A stretch of 64,000 bases of DNA from Deltaproteobacteria bacterium (GTDB taxonomy: Bacteria; Desulfobacterota; Syntrophia; Syntrophales; UBA2210): contig JAFGTS010000053.1 of the NCBI GenBank assembly GCA_016933965.1, forward strand, positions 1 to 64,000. The letters run 5' to 3'. This document shows positions 1 to 7,336 of this stretch, piece by piece. The notes under the pieces are model-generated. The model searched no databases. It saw only the letters and a list, made by a program, of their open reading frames with translations, and was not told where the DNA came from. Both the position numbers and the translations under genes were made by a program. Positions within the stretch are counted from its first letter, which is position 1. Each line of letters starts with the position of its first letter.

Positions 1-6
1 AATAAA

Positions 7-83
7 TGGTCGGGATGGCGCGATTCGAACGCGCGACCCCTGCGTCCCGAACGCAGTGCCCTACCAGACTGGGCCACATCCCG
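7..83 (-). tRNA. tRNA-Pro (anticodon CGG)
   Basis: Read on the minus strand, this 77-nt stretch folds as a complete cloverleaf. The acceptor stem pairs CGGGATG (83-77) with CATCCCG (17-11), the anticodon loop is TTCGGGA with CGG at 49-47, and the T-loop is TTCGAAT. The 3' CCA is encoded (TGG on the plus strand at 7-9). It serves proline CCG codons, which suit the GC-rich codon use of the neighbouring genes. It is transcribed out of the left edge, divergently from the next gene. Confidence 0.95.
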
Positions 84-179
84 ACACTGCTTTCCCTATT
101 AAATTTGGGTGAAAATGTCCACAGAAAAATGGGGGGTACCGAATATTGATCCGGGTTTTTTGCGAAATAGCAAAATGTA

Positions 180-208
180 TTGATAATTGGGCATCACACT
201 GCTATATT
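180..208 (+). promoter_or_regulatory. Probable sigma-70 promoter for the DUF1178 gene
   Basis: TTGATA (180-185) and TATATT (203-208) are separated by exactly 17 bp, close to the -35/-10 consensus. The site lies 56 nt before the GTG start of the only downstream gene, in the gap that separates it from the divergent tRNA. Confidence 0.55.
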
Positions 209-264
209 TTTCGCCGCTTGAGTGAGGATGAAGAAAACGTGAAGAAATCCAGGGAGCAGGACCG

Positions 265-681
265 GTGATCATATACGATCTCAGATGCAGGAAAGATCAT
301 ACCTTTGAAGGATGGTTCAAGGACAGGGCAGCCTTTGAGGCACAGAAGAAAAAAAGGCTGATCGTCTGCCCTGTCTGCGGAAGTCTGGATATCGAGATGG
401 TTCCCTCGACCATCGCCGTCATGGGGAGGGATTCACGGGACAGTGACAAGGAAGGGACAGCCCCGGTGACGCCCGCCAGAGCCCTTGAGCTGTTTAATGA
501 ATTCGTCACGAAAAATTTTGAGGATGTGGGGAACCGTTTTGCCGAAGTAGCCCTCAATATTCACCGGGGTAAGGAAAACGAAAGGAATATCAAGGGTGTT
601 ACGACTCGCGAGGAAGATGAACTGCTGCGGGATGAGGGCGTAAAGTTTTTCAAGATTCCAATTCCGAAATTCGATAGTTGA
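265..681 (+). CDS. DUF1178 family protein
   Basis: This 138-residue protein begins MIIYDLRC and has the family's opening pattern: a short strand, then DHTFEGWFKD, then a CPVCGS zinc-knuckle-like pair near residues 35-38. A Lys/Glu-rich tail includes a GVTTREEDELL segment. Its length is usual for the family. The start is GTG at 265 with AGGGAG eight bases upstream. The family occurs widely in proteobacteria without an established function, so none is assigned. It appears to be transcribed alone: a promoter lies just before it and an intrinsic terminator follows within about 45 nt of the stop. Confidence 0.85.
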   Translation: MIIYDLRCRKDHTFEGWFKDRAAFEAQKKKRLIVCPVCGSLDIEMVPSTIAVMGRDSRDSDKEGTAPVTPARALELFNEFVTKNFEDVGNRFAEVALNIHRGKENERNIKGVTTREEDELLRDEGVKFFKIPIPKFDS

Positions 682-724
682 AGCGGCCCGGACCATCGCG
701 TGGCGGACCGGTATATTCGCGGAG

Positions 725-750
725 AAGGGTCGGAGACCGGCCCTTTTTTT
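725..750 (+). terminator. Intrinsic terminator after the DUF1178 gene
   Basis: AGGGTCGG and CCGGCCCT pair across a 3-nt loop (one G-T wobble) and are followed by a run of seven T. Its position between 681 and the ATG at 771 argues that the longer in-frame extension of the next ORF, back to 678, is not translated. Confidence 0.75.
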
Positions 751-770
751 ATCGGCGGAACAGGGTGCAT

Positions 771-3074
771 ATGCGGTACGACTCCATTCTCGACATGATA
801 GGGAACACCCCCCTCGTTGAAATCAGGAAGCTGAATCCCAACGAACATGTGAAGATCTACGCCAAGCTGGAATCATGCAATCCCGGCGGGTCCATAAAGG
901 ACCGGGCCGCACTGAACATGATCGAGCAGGCGGAGAAGAAAGGACTGCTCACACCGGGGAAGATAATCCTCGAGGCCACCAGCGGCAACACGGGGATCGG
1001 CCTTGCCCTTGTCGCCGCCGCGAAGGGGTACCAGGTCACTCTGGTCATGTCCGAAGGGGCGAGCGAAGAGCGGAAAAAGATCACGGCGGCGCTGGGTGCC
1101 GAGCTCATTTTTACGCCGGCGCACCTTGGTACCGACGGGGCCATCGAGGTGGTGTACGAGATGCTCCGCGAAAACCCGGAAAAATATTTCGTGCCTGACC
1201 AGTACAACAACGAAGATAATCTCATGGCTCATTATTACGGCACGGCCCCGGAAATATGGGAACAGACCCGGGGCGCCGTCACAATGGTCGTCGCCACCCT
1301 GGGAACGTCCGGAACGGCCATGGGGCTTTCCCAACGACTCAAGGAATTCAAAAGTGATATCAGGATCATAGGAGTTGAGCCCTATCTGCGTCACAAGATA
1401 CAGGGGCTGAAGAACATGAAGGAATCCTATCGCCCCGGTATCTTTGATAGAGGACGTCTTGATGAAAAGGTAAACATCCTCGACGAGCATGCCTTTGAGA
1501 CGGCACGGGAACTGGCGCGTGTTGAAGGCCTGCTCGTGGGCATGAGTTCCGGTGCCGCCCTGTATGTGGCCCTGCAAAAGGCCCGTGAATTGCAGGACGG
1601 CGTTATCGTGGTTATTTTCCCCGACAGCGGGGAACGATACCTCAGTACGGAGCTCTTTGCCGGCAAAGAAGAGACCACAGTGCGCCTGTACAACACCCTG
1701 GTGCGGAAGAAGGAATTTTTCAAACCCCGCGATTCGGAGAACGTTCTCATACATTCCTGCGGTCCCACGGTCCATGAAATTCCTCATGTCGGGACCTACC
1801 GGAGATTCGTCGTGACCGACCTGCTCGTCCGGTATTTGACGTACCGCGGTTACCGGGTCAGGCAGGTGACCAATGTCATCGACATGGCGGACCGGTCCAT
1901 CAGCGGTGCCGAGCGCTCAGGCATGGAGCTGAAGGATTTCACGGGTCGCAACATGGCCGTTTTCTTCAGTGATGTCGGGAAGCTGAGCATTTCAAACGAT
2001 ACCCTCTACCCCCGGGCAAGTGAACACGTGAACGACATGGTCGCCCTGGCTGAGAAGCTTGTTGAAAAGGGATATGCCTATGAGAAGTTGCGGTCCCTCT
2101 ATTTCGACATATCACGGCTCGAGGATTACGGTATGCTGTCGAACATCGATCTGAAACAGGTCCGGCACGCAAGTACGACCGACCAGGATGATTATGAAAA
2201 GGAAAGTCCCGTTGACTTTACCCTTCTCAAGCGGTCGACGCTGGCGGAACTGAAGAAAGGGATCTATTTCAAGACCCGATGGGGGAATGTCCGGCCGAGC
2301 TGGCATCTTGAGTGCGCCGCCATATCCATGAAATATCTCAATGAATCTTTCGATGTTTTCCTCAGCGGAACCGATATCATATTTCCTCACTGTGAAAATG
2401 TCCTTGCCATCGGGAAGGCGGCCACGGGAAAGAATATCGCCCGGTATTGGCTGAACAGCGAGCTGGTCATGGTGGACGGGAAGAAAATGTCACGTTCTCT
2501 GAAAAACGCCTATACTATCGAGGACCTGGAAAAAATGGGCTATACCGGCAGAGAGCTCCGCTATTTTCTTCTCAGCTCCCATTACCGCAAGCCGCTGAAT
2601 TTTTCCTTCGGCGCTCTCGACACGGCCCGGAATACCATCAGGAGACTGGATCACTTCATCCAGCGGCTGAGCCACTATTCGCCGGGAAGCGGGCATGCCG
2701 ATGTGGACCAGCACATCTACGATGTGCGTCAGGGATTCAGGGAAGCAATGGACGACGACCTCAACGTGTCAGGTGCCCTTGCGGCGATCTCCGAGTTCGT
2801 TCGTGTCGTAAATATCCCCCTTACCGAGCGTCGACTCGGCGGAGAGCAGGCTGATGAAATCCTCAGGACCCTGGGGCGGATGGACGCCGTTCTGGGGATA
2901 ATGGATTTCGGGGTACGGAAGATCGGCAGTGATATCGTGAAACTCATCGAGGAACGGGAGGATGCGCGCAAAGACCGCAGGTGGGATGAGGCGGACAGGA
3001 TCAGGCGTGAGCTCGCCCGAAAGGGGGTCATGGTTCACGATACGCCGGACGGACCCTTCTGGACGCTCCAATAG
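771..3074 (+). CDS. Cysteine synthase / cysteinyl-tRNA synthetase fusion protein
   Basis: A 767-residue two-domain protein. Residues 1 to about 295 are a PLP-dependent O-acetylserine sulfhydrylase (CysK/CysM type). The PLP lysine is K43 in NPGGSIKDR, the phosphate and substrate loops are SGNTG (from S71) and GTSGTAMG, and the domain ends PDSGERY (from P284). Residues about 303-767 are a class I cysteinyl-tRNA synthetase with C330, HVGT (H339), WHLEC (C515), FPHCENV (H540-V544) and KMSRS (572-576). The C-terminal tRNA-binding tail is typical of the family. C330, C515 and H540 match three zinc ligands of canonical CysRS. The fourth, a Glu, is Val544, and DIHGGG is replaced by DVFLSG. The protein could therefore make cysteine and load it on tRNA-Cys, but the synthetase half is divergent. 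The start at ATG 771 is chosen because a terminator lies just upstream. Confidence 0.88.
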   Translation: MRYDSILDMIGNTPLVEIRKLNPNEHVKIYAKLESCNPGGSIKDRAALNMIEQAEKKGLLTPGKIILEATSGNTGIGLALVAAAKGYQVTLVMSEGASEERKKITAALGAELIFTPAHLGTDGAIEVVYEMLRENPEKYFVPDQYNNEDNLMAHYYGTAPEIWEQTRGAVTMVVATLGTSGTAMGLSQRLKEFKSDIRIIGVEPYLRHKIQGLKNMKESYRPGIFDRGRLDEKVNILDEHAFETARELARVEGLLVGMSSGAALYVALQKARELQDGVIVVIFPDSGERYLSTELFAGKEETTVRLYNTLVRKKEFFKPRDSENVLIHSCGPTVHEIPHVGTYRRFVVTDLLVRYLTYRGYRVRQVTNVIDMADRSISGAERSGMELKDFTGRNMAVFFSDVGKLSISNDTLYPRASEHVNDMVALAEKLVEKGYAYEKLRSLYFDISRLEDYGMLSNIDLKQVRHASTTDQDDYEKESPVDFTLLKRSTLAELKKGIYFKTRWGNVRPSWHLECAAISMKYLNESFDVFLSGTDIIFPHCENVLAIGKAATGKNIARYWLNSELVMVDGKKMSRSLKNAYTIEDLEKMGYTGRELRYFLLSSHYRKPLNFSFGALDTARNTIRRLDHFIQRLSHYSPGSGHADVDQHIYDVRQGFREAMDDDLNVSGALAAISEFVRVVNIPLTERRLGGEQADEILRTLGRMDAVLGIMDFGVRKIGSDIVKLIEEREDARKDRRWDEADRIRRELARKGVMVHDTPDGPFWTLQ

Positions 3075-3129
3075 GATACCCCGCGGCGGGAGAGGGTTCT
3101 TTTTCTTCCGGGATACGGTCAGCGTTGCC

Positions 3130-3711
3130 ATGAACGGTTACAGTCACTATAAAACGGCCGCTGTGGCGGCCTGCCTGGTTGTATTCATGACTGCATTCGC
3201 GCGGCCGGCCAGCGCGGACATCTTCATGCGTGTCGACGAGCAGGGGACCATCTGCCTGACCAATCTTCCCGGGTCTCCCGATTACCGGTTGCTGATAAAG
3301 GAACGGCGTCCCCGGAGTAATGCGTTGCCCGGCACCTATGACGTCATTATTAAGGAAGCTGCAGAGGCTTACCGTGTCGAAGCCCCTCTCCTGAAGGCGA
3401 TGGTAAAGGTTGAATCCGATTTTGATCCCCGGGCCGTTTCCGCCAAGGGTGCCCGGGGACTCATGCAGCTCATGCCGCAAAATTTTGATATGCTGGGTGT
3501 GAAAAACCCCTTTGATCCCCGCGAGAACATCATGGCCGGGACCCGGTATCTGAAAGGCCTGCTCGATCGTTACGAAGGTGATATCGATCTGGCCCTGGCC
3601 GCTTATAATGCGGGTCCTGACGCGGTCGACCGGTTCGGAAGGATTCCCCCCATAGAGGAAACGCAGAAATATGTTCAGCGGGTACTGGAATACTACCACC
3701 TTTTAAAATAG
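3130..3711 (+). CDS. Lytic transglycosylase with DUF4124-like N-terminus
   Basis: This 193-residue exported protein has a signal peptide ending around ARPASA. A short DUF4124-like segment (IFMRVDEQGTICLTN) follows, then an SLT lysozyme-like domain. The catalytic Glu lies in KVESDFDP, followed by GARGLMQLMP and the AAYNAGPDAV motif that are standard for soluble lytic transglycosylases. It should cleave peptidoglycan glycan strands in the periplasm. The ATG at 3130 is preferred because it puts the signal peptide at the N-terminus. The frame is open further upstream, but that part overlaps the end of the fusion gene. It lies 55 nt after that gene and may be co-transcribed. Confidence 0.9.
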   Translation: MNGYSHYKTAAVAACLVVFMTAFARPASADIFMRVDEQGTICLTNLPGSPDYRLLIKERRPRSNALPGTYDVIIKEAAEAYRVEAPLLKAMVKVESDFDPRAVSAKGARGLMQLMPQNFDMLGVKNPFDPRENIMAGTRYLKGLLDRYEGDIDLALAAYNAGPDAVDRFGRIPPIEETQKYVQRVLEYYHLLK

Positions 3712-3862
3712 ATGACTTCGCAAAACTGTATCAGGGGATCTGAAATCAGGGATCAGGGATACAAGGGGTCTGCAGGATCAATGATCGGATCATTTGCATA
3801 CTCACACTTAACGCTTTCAGATATCCTTTTTTAAGCGGCTATTGAAACGGTTTATGGTTTTT

Positions 3863-3944
3863 CTCCTCCCTTTGTAAAGGGAGGCCGGGAGGGATTTTCG
3901 TATGTAAAATCCCCCCAAACCCCCTTTTATCAAAGGGGGGCTTT
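3863..3944. repeat. Imperfect palindromic intergenic element (CTCCCTTT/AAAGGGAG type)
   Basis: The left arm is CTCCCTTTGTAAAGGGAG and the right arm is CCCCCTTTTATCAAAGGGGG. They are joined through GGGAGGGATTTT and AAAATCCCCCC, which are complementary to each other. The whole can fold into one long stem with hairpinned ends. The layout is typical of miniature inverted-repeat elements. No open frame lies inside. Confidence 0.6.
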
Positions 3945-3983
3945 TCACTTTGTCGCTCTGTCGCTTTGCCCCTCTGCCACTGC
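3945..3983 (+). repeat. Short dispersed repeat, copy 1
   Basis: The stretch contains GTCGCTCTGTCGCTTTGCCC and CTCTGCCACTG. A near-identical copy lies in the opposite orientation at 28318-28357. Both copies sit in non-coding DNA, and both read through as a spurious MSLCRFAPLPL peptide. Confidence 0.7.
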
Positions 3984-4067
3984 TTTCGGGCCGGCGAAAA
4001 AGGGATTCGGAACCTGGATTAGAGATTCGAAATTCGGATCTTTCGCTGAACCCTTCACGTCTCTTTT

Positions 4068-4724
4068 TCAGCGGCTCCTGCCGACGCCGACCCGTTCACA
4101 GAATGCCTCCAACGGACACCGGCTGCACAGAGGTGAGAGGGGAAGACAGGTGTTCCTCCCGAAAGCGACCATCAGTGTGTTGTAATCGATCCAGTATTCC
4201 TTCGGAAGCTTTGACCTGAGGACATGTTCGGTCTCCTCGGGGGTCTTTGTCCTCACGTATCCCAGGCGGTTCGATATCCGGTGGACATGGGTGTCCACGC
4301 AGATACCCGCCCCTCCATAACCGAGTGTGACGACGAGGTTCGCCGTCTTTCTTCCAACACCTTTCAGCGTGAGGAGTTCTTCAAGACTGTCCGGTACCCG
4401 GGAGTCGTACTTCTCCATGAGCTCATGGCTGATGTGAAGAATGGTTTTTGCCTTGTTACGGTAAAAACCCACGGGATAGATGGCCTCGATGATCTGCTCT
4501 TCCGAAAGTTCCAGCATTTTTCGGGGGGACCGGGCCAACGAGAAAAGGCGGTGCGCTGCTTCCGCCGTTACCTCGTCCTTGGTACGAAGGCTGAGAATGG
4601 TGGAGATCAGGATTTCATAAGGCGTTCGCTTCCGTTCGGCGAGGTCGGTGACGATGGGAAGCGTTTTTGACCGCAGGTGTTCTCTCAGGAGGGATATGAC
4701 AGTGGAAATGTCTGTGTCGTGCAT
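4068..4724 (-). CDS. nth: Endonuclease III
   Basis: A 218-residue DNA glycosylase/AP lyase for oxidised pyrimidines. The helix-hairpin-helix is [12 protein letters not shown], with the catalytic Lys in GRKTA, and the catalytic Asp is in [13 protein letters not shown]. The C-terminus carries the [4Fe-4S] ligand pattern C-X6-C-X2-C-X5-C ([17 protein letters not shown]). Length and motif order match the family. It lies downstream of fdhE on the same strand, separated by a 70-nt repeat-filled gap, so co-transcription is possible but unproven. Confidence 0.95.
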   Translation of the reverse strand: MHDTDISTVISLLREHLRSKTLPIVTDLAERKRTPYEILISTILSLRTKDEVTAEAAHRLFSLARSPRKMLELSEEQIIEAIYPVGFYRNKAKTILHISHELMEKYDSRVPDSLEELLTLKGVGRKTANLVVTLGYGGAGICVDTHVHRISNRLGYVRTKTPEETEHVLRSKLPKEYWIDYNTLMVAFGRNTCLPLSPLCSRCPLEAFCERVGVGRSR

Positions 4725-4737
4725 GACTTAAAAAAAG

Positions 4738-4792
4738 TGCCTGAGTGCCTGAGTTCCTGAGTTCCTGAGTGTGATCGTAATCCGTAATCCCC
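4738..4792 (-). repeat. Composite short tandem repeat after fdhE (GGATTACG and ACTCAGG units)
   Basis: In the sense direction of fdhE this reads two GGATTACG-like units, then about four ACTCAGG(A/C)(A) units. It starts a few bases after the fdhE stop. Related arrays are at 13987, 19443, 26789, 40057 and 44245. Confidence 0.75.
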
Positions 4793-4795
4793 GTT

Positions 4796-5629
4796 TCACT
4801 CATACCCTTCTTCGTCGGCGAGGATATCCAGGTGCAGGGTGGCGATGTCCTCCACGTCGAGGTTCGGTTCTTCCTGGGTGTCCCTGAAGTCAACGATTTT
4901 CAGGTAGCGGTTGCAGACGTTGCAGACATCGACGCGGTAATTCTCCTCACCTTCGATGGTGAAATAGGCCAGGGTCTGCTGGTCTTCGTTCCCGCAGAAG
5001 GGACACTTCACCCGCTGGAAATGCCATTCGATCCCGCACTGGCTGCAGAAAAGATAGCGCCACCCCTCTTCGTGTTTGAGTTCCCCTATCTTCGGCTCCC
5101 GGCCGCAGATCGGGCAGTATCCTTCCGACCACTGCGCCTTTTTCACGGCCTTGCCGTATTTTTCGGAGAGGTGCTCCAGGTAGGGCCGCAGGCTCTCCTC
5201 GATGAGAAACCCGAGGAGATCGAAAAGGGTGGATTCTCCATCATTCTCGTCTTCCTCTTCGACCTCGCAGAGGAAGGACGTGCGGACAAGTTCCGAGAAA
5301 TCGAGCGATCCCTTCTCGATCCCGTCTATTATCTCCCTGGCTTCTTCCGGGGTGCGCTTCTTGGCAATGTCGAGAAGGGCGAAAAAGTAGTCCTTCGGGC
5401 CACTCAGGTCGAACTTTTCCCCGGCAAAATCGACAAGGGGAAGCCCCCCCTTCAGTTTTGCATCAACCAGTTCGTCCTTGACGTTGAAAATGTCGCCGGT
5501 GATCTTCCGGCGGTATTCCTCGCGGAGGATAAGGATCTCCTCAAGTATATCCAGCAATTCCACGTAGTGCGGGCTTGAGTTCTTATATCGCTCGATAGTT
5601 TTCAATGTTTCCTTCAATATGTGTTTCAT
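4796..5629 (-). CDS. fdhE: Formate dehydrogenase accessory protein FdhE
   Basis: A 277-residue cytoplasmic protein with the FdhE arrangement: a helical N-terminal half, then two rubredoxin-like zinc/iron knuckles. The cysteine pairs are CPICGREPKIGEL, LFCSQCGIEW, KCPFCGNED and VCNVCNRYLK. FdhE proteins are needed to assemble active, exported formate dehydrogenase. The gene lies directly downstream of fdnGHI in the same direction, with a strong terminator between, so it probably also has its own promoter in the 180-nt gap. The acidic end (LADEEGYE) is common in the family. Confidence 0.93.
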   Translation of the reverse strand: MKHILKETLKTIERYKNSSPHYVELLDILEEILILREEYRRKITGDIFNVKDELVDAKLKGGLPLVDFAGEKFDLSGPKDYFFALLDIAKKRTPEEAREIIDGIEKGSLDFSELVRTSFLCEVEEEDENDGESTLFDLLGFLIEESLRPYLEHLSEKYGKAVKKAQWSEGYCPICGREPKIGELKHEEGWRYLFCSQCGIEWHFQRVKCPFCGNEDQQTLAYFTIEGEENYRVDVCNVCNRYLKIVDFRDTQEEPNLDVEDIATLHLDILADEEGYE

Positions 5630-5806
5630 TCTTCTACCCCCACGGGTGTGGTTTACGAAAACGAGTCTTCCTCTATATATCCTTTTGCCGGCAACTTCAA
5701 GAAAATATCAGAAATGTTTTCATGAAGTAATATTGCAGTGAGAACAGGAAGTTATATCTTTCCGGAGGGTTGTTTCCGAACCGGTTCGTCCTGTGGCAGG
5801 CCGGGC

Positions 5807-5847
5807 ATATAAAAAAGGCCTGCCGGATAGCCGGCAGGCCTTTCCGT
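5807..5847 (-). terminator. Terminator of the fdnGHI operon
   Basis: A perfect inverted repeat, AAGGCCTGCCGG / CCGGCAGGCCTT with loop ATAG, lies just after fdnI. On the minus strand it is followed by a run of six T. Confidence 0.9.
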
Positions 5848-5868
5848 CAAATGCTCATTGGCTTATCA

Positions 5869-6540
5869 TCAATGATGAGCCGCTCCTTCCCTTTCTTCTC
5901 CGAAGACTTCCAGTTTTCCTGACTCTTCCATTTCTCTGAGCCACTTGGGGCACTGCTTTTCACACCATGTACGGGTGACATAACCGGTGAATATCGCCGG
6001 CGCGGAGCCGGGAACACCGATGGTGCCGAGGTACAGGTGAATGAAAAAGAAGGGAAAGATGACCAGCATGCCCAGGGCATGGAGGGGATACATCCAGCTC
6101 ACCAGGATGCGGGGCAGGCTCAGGGGAAACCACATGATCAATCCCGATATGACCATGAGGATGCCAAAAACCGCCACGGCCAGGAAGAACGCCTTCTGCC
6201 CTGGGTTGTATTTTCCCGTTTCCGGTGGATTTTCCACGTGCCAGAGGTATCCGCCGGCGCACATGATCCACTCCAGGTCCTCGGGGAATTCAAAGATGCC
6301 CGCTTCGCGCCACCATTTGAGGATGGCGAAGAACAGGGCTGGAATGAAGAAGAGTCCCGTGAAGTTATGGACCAGTTTCAGGTTCTTCAATCCTCCCAGG
6401 GGAATCGCCAGAAAGTTGAAGGAATGGAACATCATGCCCAGACCCGTTATGATGAGGATCAGGCAGGTGATGGCCAGCCACCAGTGTATGATCCGCTCAA
6501 AGCCGTCGCTTACTTTTATCATTCCTTTTTTGGGTATCAT
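5869..6540 (-). CDS. fdnI: Formate dehydrogenase cytochrome b556 (gamma) subunit
   Basis: A 223-residue integral membrane protein with about four transmembrane helices and histidines placed for two b haems (RIIHWWL, LVHNFTG, YPLHALG, FFIHLYLG). It matches the FdnI/FdoI family. It anchors the GH dimer in the cytoplasmic membrane and passes electrons to quinone. The ATG at 6540 is preferred to the upstream GTG (6549) because GGAGGAGG is correctly spaced from it and overlaps the GTG. It begins one base after the fdnH stop. Confidence 0.92.
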   Translation of the reverse strand: MIPKKGMIKVSDGFERIIHWWLAITCLILIITGLGMMFHSFNFLAIPLGGLKNLKLVHNFTGLFFIPALFFAILKWWREAGIFEFPEDLEWIMCAGGYLWHVENPPETGKYNPGQKAFFLAVAVFGILMVISGLIMWFPLSLPRILVSWMYPLHALGMLVIFPFFFIHLYLGTIGVPGSAPAIFTGYVTRTWCEKQCPKWLREMEESGKLEVFGEEREGAAHH

Positions 6541-6541
6541 C

Positions 6542-7333
6542 TTATTCACCTCCTCCCTGGCCTGCCTGGTCCCCGCTCGTGTCTTTCGGCCCGTGCAGGA
6601 TGTAATGCAGGAAGGCGCCGAGAAGGACGCCGCCCGTAGCCAGCAGACTGAGCGGTTTCAGCAGATCTTTCCAGGCAAGAACTGAAAGGGGTACTCTCGG
6701 TTTTTCCGGCAGACCCTCGTACAGACCGGCCTTTTCCGGCAGGACATAGATCATGTGAGTTCCCTTCACGTACTTATCGCCGTACACCGACGCATCACCG
6801 CCCAGTTCCTTTACTCTCTGGTAGGCGAGTTTGATCATTTCATCCTTGTCGCCGAACTGCAGGGCGCCGGTCGGGCAGGCCTTCACACAGGCGGGTTCCA
6901 AGCCGTTGTCGATACGCGAGAAGCACATGTCGCACTTTGCCACCTTATCCGTCGCCGGGTCGTAGCGGGGAATGTTGAAGGGACAGGCGAAGATGCATTC
7001 CTTGCAGCCGATGCATTTCTTCTCGTCGAGAGCGACGGTGCCGTACTTCGTATAGTGAAGGGCCCCGCTCGGACAGACCTTTACGCAGGCCGCGTCGGTG
7101 CAATGCATGCAGGCTTCCTTCCGGAAGAGCCATTTCACATCGCCGTTGCCGTTGGATACTTCCTGAAAGCGGATCAGCATCCACGTGTTTGGCTGGAGGT
7201 CCGGGGGGTTCTGATATGTCCCTCTGTTATAGGTCTGCTTTGCGGGCAGCTGATTCCATTGCTTGCAGGCAAGCTGGCATCCTCTGCATCCGGTACATTT
7301 TGAAAGATCGTAGAGTTTGACTTTTTCGGACAT
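6542..7333 (-). CDS. fdnH: Formate dehydrogenase iron-sulfur (beta) subunit
   Basis: A 263-residue protein with four ferredoxin-type clusters: CTGCRGCQLACKQW near the N-terminus, CMHCTDAACVKVCP, CIGCKECIFACP and CDMCFSRI...CVKACP. A single C-terminal transmembrane helix (about residues 225-245) anchors it as in FdnH. It relays electrons from the catalytic FdnG to the cytochrome b subunit. The start is ATG 7333, three bases after fdnG, with AAGGAAGGGGG upstream. Operon position and domain content agree. Confidence 0.95.
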   Translation of the reverse strand: MSEKVKLYDLSKCTGCRGCQLACKQWNQLPAKQTYNRGTYQNPPDLQPNTWMLIRFQEVSNGNGDVKWLFRKEACMHCTDAACVKVCPSGALHYTKYGTVALDEKKCIGCKECIFACPFNIPRYDPATDKVAKCDMCFSRIDNGLEPACVKACPTGALQFGDKDEMIKLAYQRVKELGGDASVYGDKYVKGTHMIYVLPEKAGLYEGLPEKPRVPLSVLAWKDLLKPLSLLATGGVLLGAFLHYILHGPKDTSGDQAGQGGGE

Positions 7334-7336
7334 GGC

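Larger units (their letters stand above)
3712..4067. other. Non-coding gap filled with repeat sequence
   Basis: This 356-nt gap between convergent genes contains no credible gene. It holds an imperfect large palindrome (3863-3944), one copy of a short repeat also present at 28318-28357, and GATTCGGA-like degenerate repeats (about 4001-4045). An 89-residue ORF at 3950-4219 is a translation of this repeat and of antisense nth sequence. Confidence 0.7.

Noticed and set aside
678-770. In-frame N-terminal extension of the cysteine synthase fusion protein
   Set aside because: It overlaps an intrinsic terminator (725-750) and encodes an Arg/Pro-rich stretch unlike the family; ATG 771 starts at the conserved domain.
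3950-4219. 89-residue ORF on the plus strand
   Set aside because: It translates a dispersed intergenic repeat and then antisense endonuclease III; the same peptide start appears from the repeat copy at 28352.
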